Assembly: GCF_023266035.1 (NCBI RefSeq)
Contig: NZ_JAHFRY010000003.1
Span: 1-51,275, forward strand
Direction of reading: 5' to 3'
Origin: Nevskia sp.
Lineage (GTDB): Bacteria; Pseudomonadota; Gammaproteobacteria; Nevskiales; Nevskiaceae
Length of the DNA: 51,275 bases
In this document: piece after piece, positions 26,510 through 34,431 of the stretch
How positions within the stretch are numbered: position 1 is the stretch's first letter
Layout of the letters: every line of letters starts with the position of its first letter
Notes under the pieces: generated by a model
Told to the model about the DNA's origin: nothing
What the model saw: only the letters and a program-made list of their open reading frames with translations
The model's database searches: none
Program-made: the position numbers and the translations under genes

Positions 26510-27652
26510 ATGATCCTGCAGCTACTCGACGTGCTGATCGGCCTGACCCTGGTCTACCTGATCTTTTCGACGGCCGCGTCGATCGGCGTCGAGTTGCTCG
26601 AAAGCTGGCTGCGCCGGCGCGGCAAGCTGCTGGAGCGCGGCATCGGCGAAATCCTGTCGCAGATCATTGGCGGTGCCGGCCAGGATGGCAACGCCGCGGC
26701 GAAGGCAATGGTCCGGCAGTTGTATGACAGCCCGTTCGTCTATTCGCTGTACGAAGGCGACTATGAAGTCGGCGGCTCGAAGCTGCCGTCGGCCATCCCG
26801 GCGGCCCGCTTCGCCGGCGCCGTGATCGCGCTGGCCGCCGAGCACGAAGACTTCCGCAAGGCCGCCAACACCATGCTCAAGGTCGCCGGCCTGAAGCTCG
26901 GCGATGACGACGCGAAAGTGCGCGCCGCGCTCGCCGCCTACTTCGATGAATCGATGGAGCGAGTCACCGGCTGGTATCGCCGCCACGTGCAGTGGGTGCT
27001 GCTGGCGATCGGCGCCGTGCTGGCGATCGCATTGAATGCCGACACCCTGAACATCGTTCGTACCCTGTCGCAGGACGATGTGTTGCGCGCGAAGATCGTC
27101 GCGACAGCGGTCGGCGTTCAGGGCGAAGGCCAGGCACCTGCGCCGGTCTGCAAGGAAGCGACAGCGGATTGCGAGCGTCAGCTGGCCCAACAGGTCAGCA
27201 GCCAGCTGGAACTCGCCAGCAACCTCGGCCTGCCGCTGGGCTGGAATCTCGGTGGTACCGGAATCGGCCTGCCAGCTTGCGTGCCCAAGGCTGGCGAGCA
27301 GACCTGCAGCCGAGGCCGCGCCTTCGCATCCGGCGCCTTGTTCGTGATCACCAAGATCCTCGGCCTGGCGCTGACCGCACTGGCCACCACCCTCGGCGCG
27401 CCGTTCTGGTTCGATCTGCTGAATCGCCTGATCCAGACCCGCAACGTCGTCGCCCCGGCCAAGGCCGCGATCGATCAGGCCAGGGCGCGCAAGCGTCCGG
27501 AGCCCGATTCCGAAACCGAGTCGAAAGACGAGCCCGCTGCTAACGACGACGACGCCTCGGACCCCGATCCAGGCCCGAACAAGCCACGGACCGCGCGGAC
27601 GCCTCGTCGTCGTCGCAGTTCGCCCAGGCCACCACGCACGCCAGCGGCCTGA
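26510..27652 (+). CDS. Three-TM hypothetical membrane protein
   Basis: A 380-residue membrane protein of unknown function. Hydrophobic segments lie near residues 5-25 (VLIGLTLVYLIFSTAASIGV), 158-178 (WVLLAIGAVLAIAL) and 278-303 (FVITKILGLALTALATTLGAPFW). The loop between the last two contains four cysteines (VCKEATADC and PACVPKAGEQTC), suggesting it is outside the cytoplasm and held by disulfides. The last 70 residues are disordered: acidic, then rich in Arg, Pro and Ser. The N-terminal region after the first helix is helical and charged. AGGGG precedes the ATG. The gene lies alone on the plus strand, 102 bases after DUF4105, and converges with the large lipoprotein gene. Confidence 0.65.
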   Translation: MILQLLDVLIGLTLVYLIFSTAASIGVELLESWLRRRGKLLERGIGEILSQIIGGAGQDGNAAAKAMVRQLYDSPFVYSLYEGDYEVGGSKLPSAIPAARFAGAVIALAAEHEDFRKAANTMLKVAGLKLGDDDAKVRAALAAYFDESMERVTGWYRRHVQWVLLAIGAVLAIALNADTLNIVRTLSQDDVLRAKIVATAVGVQGEGQAPAPVCKEATADCERQLAQQVSSQLELASNLGLPLGWNLGGTGIGLPACVPKAGEQTCSRGRAFASGALFVITKILGLALTALATTLGAPFWFDLLNRLIQTRNVVAPAKAAIDQARARKRPEPDSETESKDEPAANDDDASDPDPGPNKPRTARTPRRRRSSPRPPRTPAA

Positions 27653-27658
27653 GTTCTG

Positions 27659-30343
27659 CTAGGGCGCGGCGGACAGGGTTAGGACGGTCTGCAGTTCGTG
27701 CAGCGTGCTGCTTTCCGAGGTATCGCCGGATGTATTGGCGGACTGGGTACAGGCGGTGGCCACCGTGTAGACGCCCGGCTGCAGTATGCCGGTGCGGCTG
27801 CCGACTTCCCGATCCAAGCCAAAGTCCGCTCCGGAAATCACCACCAGTGACAGCGGATTGCTCGTGTCGACGGCTGTCGTCGCGCCACCGTAGATCCGGG
27901 ACTCTCCCTCCTCCTCGGGCGGCAACTGATTGCCCTCGATCAGGCCGACGCTGACCGTGGCGCCGGCTTGGTTGCTGAAGTTGACGATATTGGATTTCGG
28001 GATGTCGATCCGGTAGCTGACCGGCTGGCTGACCGCGAATGCGAACTGGCTCAGCGTGTGGCCGGAGCTGGCGGGCCTGCCGGTACCGGTTTGCGGCGCG
28101 AAGCCGGAGGCCTCGGCGTCGCCATTGCAGCTCAGCGAAATCGTCGAGAACAGGCTGCGCTCGTCGAGGCCGATTTCGGCGTCGCTGCCGATAGTGCCCC
28201 GGGTGCCCAGATTCGCTGAAACGGTTACCAGCGTATAGCGGGCCCGGACCGCACTACCCAGAGAATCCTCGATCCGGACCTCGCTGTCGGAAGGGTTGTT
28301 GCAGCTTTCGCTGCTGCAGTTCGAGGAGCCCGAAACGGCTTCGACACGGGCTCGCAGCAGTTCGGCGAATCCTGCGCCGCGCACCTGACCGAGTTCCAGG
28401 GACAGCAGATCGGCCGGCAGCAGACGGGTGAGCACGAAGGCGAAGAAATTTCCGGTGGTACCGCCGGCCGCGGCCACGTACGGCACCGTGAAGCGGATGG
28501 CGCCATCGGTGGCCGTCTGGCGAGCGCGGATCACCGCGGTCCCGTCCGCCAGCTTTTCCACGATCAGCACTTCGGCGATGTTGTAGATACCCAGGAAACT
28601 GGCCTTCGCCGCATCGAGTTCGACCGTGAAATTGGTGGTTTCGCCGGCCAGGAAATCGCTGCGATCGGCGCTGACCTTGCCGGTCGGCGAATTCGCCAGT
28701 TCGGTGTCGACTTTCAGCTCCAGCTTGGCCAGCGATTCCAGGCCCAGCAAGGTCAAGGTCAGCGCCATCTCGCTGCCGGCCTTGGCTTCGGCACCGAGCT
28801 TGAGCTTGTAGTCCGACTGGTAAGGACTGGCGAGCATCTGGGTGATCTGCGGTGCGAAGCTGCCTTCCAGCGCAGCGCCGACCTTGGCTTCCAGCGTCTT
28901 GAAGCGCAGCGACTTGAAGAAGCGGTTGCCGATCGCGACCTCGGCGTAACCAAAGGCTTCGAGCTTCGGCTCCACGCGCAGGCTTTCCAAGGTGCGCAGC
29001 ACCAGGGTCGGCGTGTTGGTGACGGTGAATTCGCCGAACGAACGCTGGAAATCGCAGACGCCGAAGTTGCAGGCGAGACCGAACTCCAGTTCGGTGCCGA
29101 CGGCGCTGCTGGTGCCGACCGTGACATCGGCGACGGTCAGCTTGCCGCCGGCTTCGACGCCGACGCCGACCGGCACCATGCCGCCGACGATCAAGGACAG
29201 CGGCCCCCCGATCGGCAGCGGGATGTTGAACAGCTCGGCCTTGCAGCTGATCTTGCCTTCGAAAGCTGCGGTGAGCTTGGCCTGCACGTTGAAGGTGAAG
29301 GTCGGGGTCGCGGTCAGCAGCAGGTGTTCCAGCCCGCGGTTGGGCGTGTATAGCAGGTCCAGTGCCGGCTTCAGCGACACGCTGAACGCGGGCTGGTTGG
29401 TCATCGAGATCGGTGGATTCTCGGCTTCGAAATCGGTTTCGCAGCCCTGCTCGAAGGCCCGTGTGCCGATCGGCGTGCCGACCACGGACGGCCGTGCGCG
29501 CGGCTGCGCCGCTTTCGATGCCGCCCGCCGCGAGCTGCTGGCCGGTCGGCTGGCGTCCGCGGCCTTCGCGGTGAAGTGCAGGGTGTCGCCATCACGCCGG
29601 ATGTCATAGGCGCTGGCGATTTCCGGCGCGATTACGGGTTCCACCTGGCTCAGATCGAACACCTGATCGATGTCCAGATTCGGCAGCAGCTCGGTAGCCG
29701 GTGCCAGTTGCAGGGTCAGGCGCACGCCGCCGGCCACGGCCTCGGTGCCGACCACCCGGCCGGCGATCGGCTGCGAGCCGCTGCCGATGACCAGCGTGCC
29801 GACCGTGGGCGCTGCGATGCCGGCGACGACGACGCTGTAGGTATTGTCGAAGCTCGGTGTGGCGCCGGGATTGATCTCGACCGGTGGCGCGATGACCTGC
29901 TCATCGGCAATCACCAGCGTGCCCGGCAGCAGTTCGGTGACCACGGCGAGCAGCGGCACCGAGCGGACATCGCCGACGGCAGCGACGATCTGGGTCGAGC
30001 CGCCGCGACCGCTCGCCGTGGCCAGGCCACCGGCGCTGACCGCGATGGCACCGGTATCGGACGAACTCCAGCTCACCGGCAGCGTGATGGCATTGCCGGC
30101 GGCGTCCAGCACCCGTGCTTCGAGTTGCCGGGTCTGGCCGGCTGCGTCGAACAGCAGGCCGGTCTGGACGATCTCGACGCGCGCCGCCGCTGCGGTTGGC
30201 ACGGGTGGCGTCACAGGCGGCTCTTCCGGCGGCGCCTGGTTCGAGCCGCCGCCGTCGCAACCTGCGAGCAGCGCGAGCGTCAGACTCAACAGGGCCAGCT
30301 TCACGCCGGATTTCGGGGAGAACAACGTCAGGGTGCGGGACAT
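27659..30343 (-). CDS. Large lipoprotein with bacterial Ig-like domain
   Basis: An 894-residue predicted lipoprotein. The signal peptide ends in the lipobox LLAGC, with Cys29 as the lipid-bearing residue, and a glycine/proline-rich linker follows. Residues about 50-140 look like a BIG2-type Ig domain (LEARVLDAAGNAITLPVSWSSSD, then IAVSAGGLATASGRG). The rest is mostly beta-strand, with two cysteine pairs (CKAELF and ACNFGVC; then NCSSESCNN), and resembles no family I know. The gene ends seven bases from the convergent three-TM gene. A GGAG lies before ATG 30343. Probably displayed on the outer membrane. Confidence 0.7.
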   Translation of the reverse strand: MSRTLTLFSPKSGVKLALLSLTLALLAGCDGGGSNQAPPEEPPVTPPVPTAAAARVEIVQTGLLFDAAGQTRQLEARVLDAAGNAITLPVSWSSSDTGAIAVSAGGLATASGRGGSTQIVAAVGDVRSVPLLAVVTELLPGTLVIADEQVIAPPVEINPGATPSFDNTYSVVVAGIAAPTVGTLVIGSGSQPIAGRVVGTEAVAGGVRLTLQLAPATELLPNLDIDQVFDLSQVEPVIAPEIASAYDIRRDGDTLHFTAKAADASRPASSSRRAASKAAQPRARPSVVGTPIGTRAFEQGCETDFEAENPPISMTNQPAFSVSLKPALDLLYTPNRGLEHLLLTATPTFTFNVQAKLTAAFEGKISCKAELFNIPLPIGGPLSLIVGGMVPVGVGVEAGGKLTVADVTVGTSSAVGTELEFGLACNFGVCDFQRSFGEFTVTNTPTLVLRTLESLRVEPKLEAFGYAEVAIGNRFFKSLRFKTLEAKVGAALEGSFAPQITQMLASPYQSDYKLKLGAEAKAGSEMALTLTLLGLESLAKLELKVDTELANSPTGKVSADRSDFLAGETTNFTVELDAAKASFLGIYNIAEVLIVEKLADGTAVIRARQTATDGAIRFTVPYVAAAGGTTGNFFAFVLTRLLPADLLSLELGQVRGAGFAELLRARVEAVSGSSNCSSESCNNPSDSEVRIEDSLGSAVRARYTLVTVSANLGTRGTIGSDAEIGLDERSLFSTISLSCNGDAEASGFAPQTGTGRPASSGHTLSQFAFAVSQPVSYRIDIPKSNIVNFSNQAGATVSVGLIEGNQLPPEEEGESRIYGGATTAVDTSNPLSLVVISGADFGLDREVGSRTGILQPGVYTVATACTQSANTSGDTSESSTLHELQTVLTLSAAP

Positions 30344-30456
30344 CGGCCAGCTCCAGGCTGCGGATCAAGGCACCGATGGTGGTGGCTGGCCTCCGCAAAG
30401 TCCTGACCGAATTCCGACGGTTCTCCGACCATCGCCCTGGCGCCGGATTCCGGCCA

Positions 30457-30484
30457 CAAGAAGCCGCCTGAAGGCGGCTTCTTG
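30457..30484 (-). terminator. Hairpin after the SDR gene
   Basis: A perfect 12-base stem (CAAGAAGCCGCC / GGCGGCTTCTTG) with a four-base loop lies 83 bases beyond the SDR stop and 114 bases before the lipoprotein start, both on the minus strand. No U-run follows, so termination is inferred from stem strength and place. Confidence 0.55.
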
Positions 30485-30566
30485 TGCAGCAACAGCGACC
30501 GAGATGATTGCGCGCCACCGCCATGGGACGACGGTCAGCCCGAAACCATCGTTCGCTGCGAGCGGA

Positions 30567-31388
30567 TCAGCTGATGACTGGAACCCCGTGCTTGCGCATG
30601 TACTTGCGGATCGTCGTGTCCATGAAGCGGTAGAACAGCCCCGGCATGCGCTGGGCGGCGAAGGCGGTGGCCTTGCCGGCGAAGCTGGGGATGATCATCC
30701 AGCGCCCGGCGTCGAGGCCGGCGAGCATCTGGTCGCAGGCGGGGTCGAGTTCCATCGAGCCGGCGATCAGCTTGACGTCCATCGCCACCGGGTCGCCGTC
30801 GGCACGTTCCTGCGTCACCAGCGGCGTCTTCACTTCCGGCGGACAGATGCAGCTGATGTGGATGCCGCGCGGCTCGTACTCGTAGCGTAGCGTCGTCGCC
30901 AGACCCACCACCCCGAACTTCGACGTGCCGTAGGCGCTGTAGGAGTAGTTGCTGACGATGCCGGCGAGCGAGGCTACCAGCGCCAGGCGCGCGCCGGGCC
31001 TGAGCTGCGGGATCACCGCCGCCGCGAAGTGGTAGCTGCCCATCAGGTTGACCTCGATCACCCGCCGGAAGTCCTCCGTGCGCATGGCGGAAAAGGCTCG
31101 GGACAGGCCGATGCCGGCGCTGTTGATCGCCAGGTCCGGCGCGCCGAAGGCCAGTACCGCATCGGCCACCGCCGCGCCCACCCGCGTCTCATCCGCGATG
31201 TTGGCCTCGACGAACTGCCAGCGCGCGTGGCCCTGCTCCGCCGCGGCCTCCAGGGCGGAGCGTCGTTCATCGCTGACGGCCAGGTCCAGCACGCTCACCG
31301 AGGTGCCGCGCCGCAGCAGGCGCACGGCCAGGCCATGGCCGAGTCCGCTGCCGCCGCCGCTGATCAGTGCATGTTTCCAGTTTTTCAT
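30567..31388 (-). CDS. SDR-family NAD(P)-dependent oxidoreductase
   Basis: A 273-residue classical short-chain dehydrogenase/reductase. The cofactor loop is SGGGSGLGHG near residue 10, the stabilising motif is NSAG near 90, and the catalytic residues are Ser and YGTSK (SAYGTSKFG) near 150. The C-terminal part (PEVKTPLVTQERADG) follows the usual fold, plus a tail with an amphipathic end (FMDTTIRKYMRKHG). The substrate is unknown. The open frame extends upstream, but ATG 31388 opens on the conserved first strand. It lies seven bases after the epimerase gene and is the last gene of the cupin-epimerase-SDR operon. Confidence 0.88.
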   Translation of the reverse strand: MKNWKHALISGGGSGLGHGLAVRLLRRGTSVSVLDLAVSDERRSALEAAAEQGHARWQFVEANIADETRVGAAVADAVLAFGAPDLAINSAGIGLSRAFSAMRTEDFRRVIEVNLMGSYHFAAAVIPQLRPGARLALVASLAGIVSNYSYSAYGTSKFGVVGLATTLRYEYEPRGIHISCICPPEVKTPLVTQERADGDPVAMDVKLIAGSMELDPACDQMLAGLDAGRWMIIPSFAGKATAFAAQRMPGLFYRFMDTTIRKYMRKHGVPVIS

Positions 31389-31395
31389 TGATGGC

Positions 31396-32433
31396 CTATT
31401 CGGAAGGGGAGGCGTGCAGTTCGCCAATCTGGCGCAGCCAGGCCTCGGAACGGCGCAGACCTTCAGCGAGATCCACCTTCGGCTGGTAGCCGAGGCGCGC
31501 CTGTGCCTTGGCGATCGAGATGTTTCCCTTGCGCGCAAACATGTACATCGTGTCCGGCGTCACCTCGTCGTGGCGGCCGATGGCCTGGTTGAGTTTCCAG
31601 AGACCGGTGGTCAGCGCGACCGCGGCGGACAGCGGCAGGCTGCGCGGCGCACCCTTGCGGCCGGCCCAGCGCCAGTGCGTGGAGAAGAGCTCGCGGCAAG
31701 TGGTGGCGGTGCCGGCGGTGAGGATGAAGATATGGCCACTGCCCTCGGGCAGGCCGGCGGCCAGCATCGTGCCATCCAGCAGGTCGTCGATATAGACCGG
31801 TGTGAACACCCCGCTGCCACCATTGGGCAGGATCAGCATGCCGGCTCTGGCCATCTTCAGCGGCTCGATCAGCCAGGCGCGCGACCCGGGGCCGTAGACA
31901 TCGCCCGGCCGCACGATGGTGCATTCGATTTCGCCTGCGGCATGCGCGGCCAGCACCACATGCTCGCTGGCTCCCTTGGCGACGCCGTAGCGGTACTGAT
32001 CGCCGATCACCACCGGCGTCTTCTCGTCGGCACCGTCCGGGTAGTCCCAGCCGAGCGCGGCGATGGAGGAATACTGCAGGAAACGTTGCGCGCCTCCGGC
32101 GATCGCCACGTCCAGCGCATGGCGCACGCCCTGTACCGACACGTCGCGGTAGGGCTGCCACTGCGCCGCCAGCGACACCACGGCGGCGGTGTTGATGAAC
32201 AGCTCGCAGCCAGTGGCATGCGCCGCCCAGCTGCGGGGGCTCGTGAGATTGCCGGCAACGACGTTCCAGGCCGCATCGGCCTTCAGGTCCATGCCGCGCA
32301 CCTCGCAGCCCAGCGCGCGGTAGCGGCTCATCAGCGCGCGGCCGATGAAACCGTTGGCACCGGTCACGAACACCGACTTCGGTGCGCGCGGGCGCTGTCC
32401 GCCGGCGCCCAGGGGCATTTTTGCAGTCTTCAT
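31396..32433 (-). CDS. NAD-dependent epimerase/dehydratase, 3beta-HSD-like
   Basis: A 345-residue extended SDR. FVTGANGFIGRAL (about 22-34) is the NAD-binding loop and YRYGVAKG holds the catalytic YxxxK. VRPGDVYGPGSRAWL, FTPVYIDDLLDG and GHIFILTAG match the 3beta-hydroxysteroid dehydrogenase/isomerase-like branch. Branch members act on steroid, terpenoid or sugar substrates, so the true one is open. GGAGGAG lies before ATG 32433. It sits between the cupin gene (58 bases upstream) and the SDR (seven bases downstream) and probably performs an oxidation step in the same short pathway. Confidence 0.87.
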   Translation of the reverse strand: MKTAKMPLGAGGQRPRAPKSVFVTGANGFIGRALMSRYRALGCEVRGMDLKADAAWNVVAGNLTSPRSWAAHATGCELFINTAAVVSLAAQWQPYRDVSVQGVRHALDVAIAGGAQRFLQYSSIAALGWDYPDGADEKTPVVIGDQYRYGVAKGASEHVVLAAHAAGEIECTIVRPGDVYGPGSRAWLIEPLKMARAGMLILPNGGSGVFTPVYIDDLLDGTMLAAGLPEGSGHIFILTAGTATTCRELFSTHWRWAGRKGAPRSLPLSAAVALTTGLWKLNQAIGRHDEVTPDTMYMFARKGNISIAKAQARLGYQPKVDLAEGLRRSEAWLRQIGELHASPSE

Positions 32434-32491
32434 GACGACTCCTCCAATGAGTACCGGGCGTCCTCTTGCGGAACGTCGCGGCGGTGTCCGG

Positions 32492-33001
32492 TCAGCGAGC
32501 GGCGGTGTAGTCCGGCTGCTGCGGGCGGATGTAGCGCGCCGGCTTCAGGCCGCGCTCCCGGACCAGGTGGTCGAGCAGCAAGGTCAGCGAGTTGGCGTCG
32601 AGGAAGCCGACGAAATTGCCGTCGGCGTCGAAGTTGACGTTGCTGCCCTCGACGTGCATCAAGGTCTCGGTGACTTCGCTGTTGTCCTTCGGCGTCATGA
32701 AGGTGTGCATCGAGGAGCCCGGCTCGTAGAGGTAGCTGCCAGCGGTCTGCGGCTGCTCCGGAAACTCCACGTAGTTCCACTTGCCGGACAGCGTCCACAT
32801 GTGGACCGCGCCGGTATGGTAGTGCAGCGGCAGCAGCACGCCGGCCTCGAACAGCACGCGCAGCACCCAGATGCCGCGATGGGTGTCGAGCATCAGGGGC
32901 TGCAGATGAATGCCGGGCAGCGCGTTCTCGTACAGCGGCAGCTCCCGGGTGTTGAGGGTCAGCAATTCCTTGTGATTCGTAACCAGCGGCGGTAACGCCA
33001 T
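32492..33001 (-). CDS. Cupin, 2,4'-dihydroxyacetophenone dioxygenase family
   Basis: A 169-residue single-domain cupin. The metal-binding motif is LPLHYHTGAVHMWTLSGKWNYVEFPEQ, followed by SYLYEPGSSMHTFM, which supplies the later histidine. This pattern matches the 2,4'-dihydroxyacetophenone dioxygenase family, iron enzymes that cleave a carbon-carbon bond in aryl ketones. Family members have also been given this name without proof, so the substrate is not settled. A strong GGAG precedes ATG 33001. It is the first gene of the operon and diverges from the AraC regulator, with the tandem half-site between them. Confidence 0.82.
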   Translation of the reverse strand: MALPPLVTNHKELLTLNTRELPLYENALPGIHLQPLMLDTHRGIWVLRVLFEAGVLLPLHYHTGAVHMWTLSGKWNYVEFPEQPQTAGSYLYEPGSSMHTFMTPKDNSEVTETLMHVEGSNVNFDADGNFVGFLDANSLTLLLDHLVRERGLKPARYIRPQQPDYTAAR

Positions 33002-33092
33002 GACATCTCTCCTTCAGATTCTTGCGGGTTCGGCGGCCGCTTCTGCGTCGGGTTTGCCGATGGGCGCCAGATTAGGTCGCAGGCCCCTTGAT

Positions 33093-33126
33093 AATTTGAC
33101 AAATCACGCAGATCAATTTGATATTT
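33093..33126. promoter_or_regulatory. Tandem AraC-type half-sites
   Basis: AATTTGACAAAT (33093-33104) and AATTTGATATTT (33115-33126) agree at 9 of 12 positions. Their starts are 22 bases apart, about two helical turns, as expected for the two helix-turn-helix motifs of AraC proteins. They lie in an AT-rich patch between the divergent cupin operon and the AraC gene. Confidence 0.6.
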
Positions 33127-33151
33127 CGCGCATGCACGAGCGTCTGCATCC

Positions 33152-34165
33152 ATGAAGTACCTGGTTCGCAGCGGTGGCTTGCAGGGCTTCCCCGAGCTCG
33201 TCGAGGAGCTCGGCCAGCGCCCGCTCGATCTGCTGGAGGAAGTCGGCCTGGCTCCCGGCGTACTGCGCGATCCGGACCTTTACATTCCTTACCCGGCGCT
33301 GGCGGACCTGTTGACGCTGGCGGCGCGGCGCTGCCGCGCGCCCGACTTCGGGGTCCGTCTTGGCAGCCGGCAGGGGCTGGAAGTCGTCGGCGCGCTGGGC
33401 AATTGGCTATGCCTTCAGGCCCGCGTCGGAGACGCGCTGACGCTGCTCCAGAAAAACCTCGGCTTCCACGCACGCGGCATCGAGGTGGACGTCGATGCCG
33501 GTCGCCAGCGGATTTCGCTGGCGATGCGCCTGGCCTTTGCACAGCAGACGGATTGTGCACAGTTGCTGGCCCTGAGCATGGCGCTGCTGGCACGCAGCAT
33601 CTCGCAGCTGCATGGCACCGGGCTCAAGCCGGACCGCGTCGAGCTCGACCTGCCGGCGCCGCACGACCCCCGTTCCTGGAGTCGTGCCTTCGCGGTCACG
33701 CCGACATTCGGCGCCTCGTCGAACCAGCTGTTCTACCCGGCCTCTCTGTTCGAGTTGCCGGTGCATATCGACACGGCCGTGCGCGAGCGACTCAGCGCGC
33801 AATGGCGTGGCGGCTGGCGGCAGGCCCCGCTGAGTCTGGAGCGGCAGGTCGAGCGCGCGATCGTCGCGCTGCTGCCGACCGGCGACTGCAGCCTGGAGCG
33901 CGTGGCGCATCTGGTGGAGCTGAAGCCTCGCACCCTGCAGGCGCAGCTGCAGCGTCAGCAGCTCGGCTTCGGCCTGCTGCTGCGTCAGGCCCGTGAGCGA
34001 CTGGCGTGCGAGCATCTGGACGGCAGCGACATCGGCCTGACTTCGCTGGCGATGAATCTGGGATTCGGGGATCTCGCCGTTTTCAGCCGCACTTTCAAGT
34101 CATGGACGGGCCTGTCGCCACGCGCCTGGCGCAGGCGTGGCAGTAACCGGAAGGCCTCGCACTGA
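33152..34165 (+). CDS. AraC-family transcriptional regulator
   Basis: A 337-residue regulator. The N-terminal part (about 1-210) resembles the Arabinose_bd-type sensing domain (FPELVEELGQRPLDLLEEVGL, DFGVRLGSRQGLEVVG). The C-terminal AraC DNA-binding domain (about 235-330) has two helix-turn-helix motifs, the second with IGLTSLAMNLGFGDLAVFSRTFKSWTGLSPRAWRRR. It is divergent from the cupin-epimerase-SDR operon, and the shared gap contains two half-site repeats, so it most likely activates that operon in response to its substrate and may regulate itself. Confidence 0.92.
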   Translation: MKYLVRSGGLQGFPELVEELGQRPLDLLEEVGLAPGVLRDPDLYIPYPALADLLTLAARRCRAPDFGVRLGSRQGLEVVGALGNWLCLQARVGDALTLLQKNLGFHARGIEVDVDAGRQRISLAMRLAFAQQTDCAQLLALSMALLARSISQLHGTGLKPDRVELDLPAPHDPRSWSRAFAVTPTFGASSNQLFYPASLFELPVHIDTAVRERLSAQWRGGWRQAPLSLERQVERAIVALLPTGDCSLERVAHLVELKPRTLQAQLQRQQLGFGLLLRQARERLACEHLDGSDIGLTSLAMNLGFGDLAVFSRTFKSWTGLSPRAWRRRGSNRKASH

Positions 34166-34404
34166 CCGCGTCTGGATGCACATGACAGCCGCACCGACTT
34201 GTGATCCCAACCGAACGGCGCCGATCGGCAACTTGGCGGCTGCCGTATGCAGAAAGCCGACGGCGTTGTGCAGCATCGTGGCGATGCCGGGCAACTCAAT
34301 GGCGACGCTGCGCGATTCTACGGAGCCAGTGAGCAGGCCCCACGGCGGCGGTCCTCAGCTTGTACGGCGGCAGCGCGCAAGCGAGGGGCGGTTTGCAACG
34401 CAGT

Positions 34405-34431
34405 GACCGCCGCCATCCAGCCCCGGCGGTC
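34405..34431 (-). terminator. Hairpin after pntB, possible terminator
   Basis: Eight-base arms GACCGCCG / CGGCGGTC flank an 11-base loop, directly after the pntB stop on the minus strand. No U-run follows. The remainder of the 265-base gap between pntB and the convergent AraC gene (34166-34430) shows nothing I can identify. Confidence 0.4.

Noticed and set aside
33190-33220. Palindrome-like GAGCTCGTCGAGGAGCTC in the AraC gene
   Set aside because: It is imperfect and lies in codons for a Glu-Leu-Val-Glu-Glu-Leu helix, which explains the symmetry.
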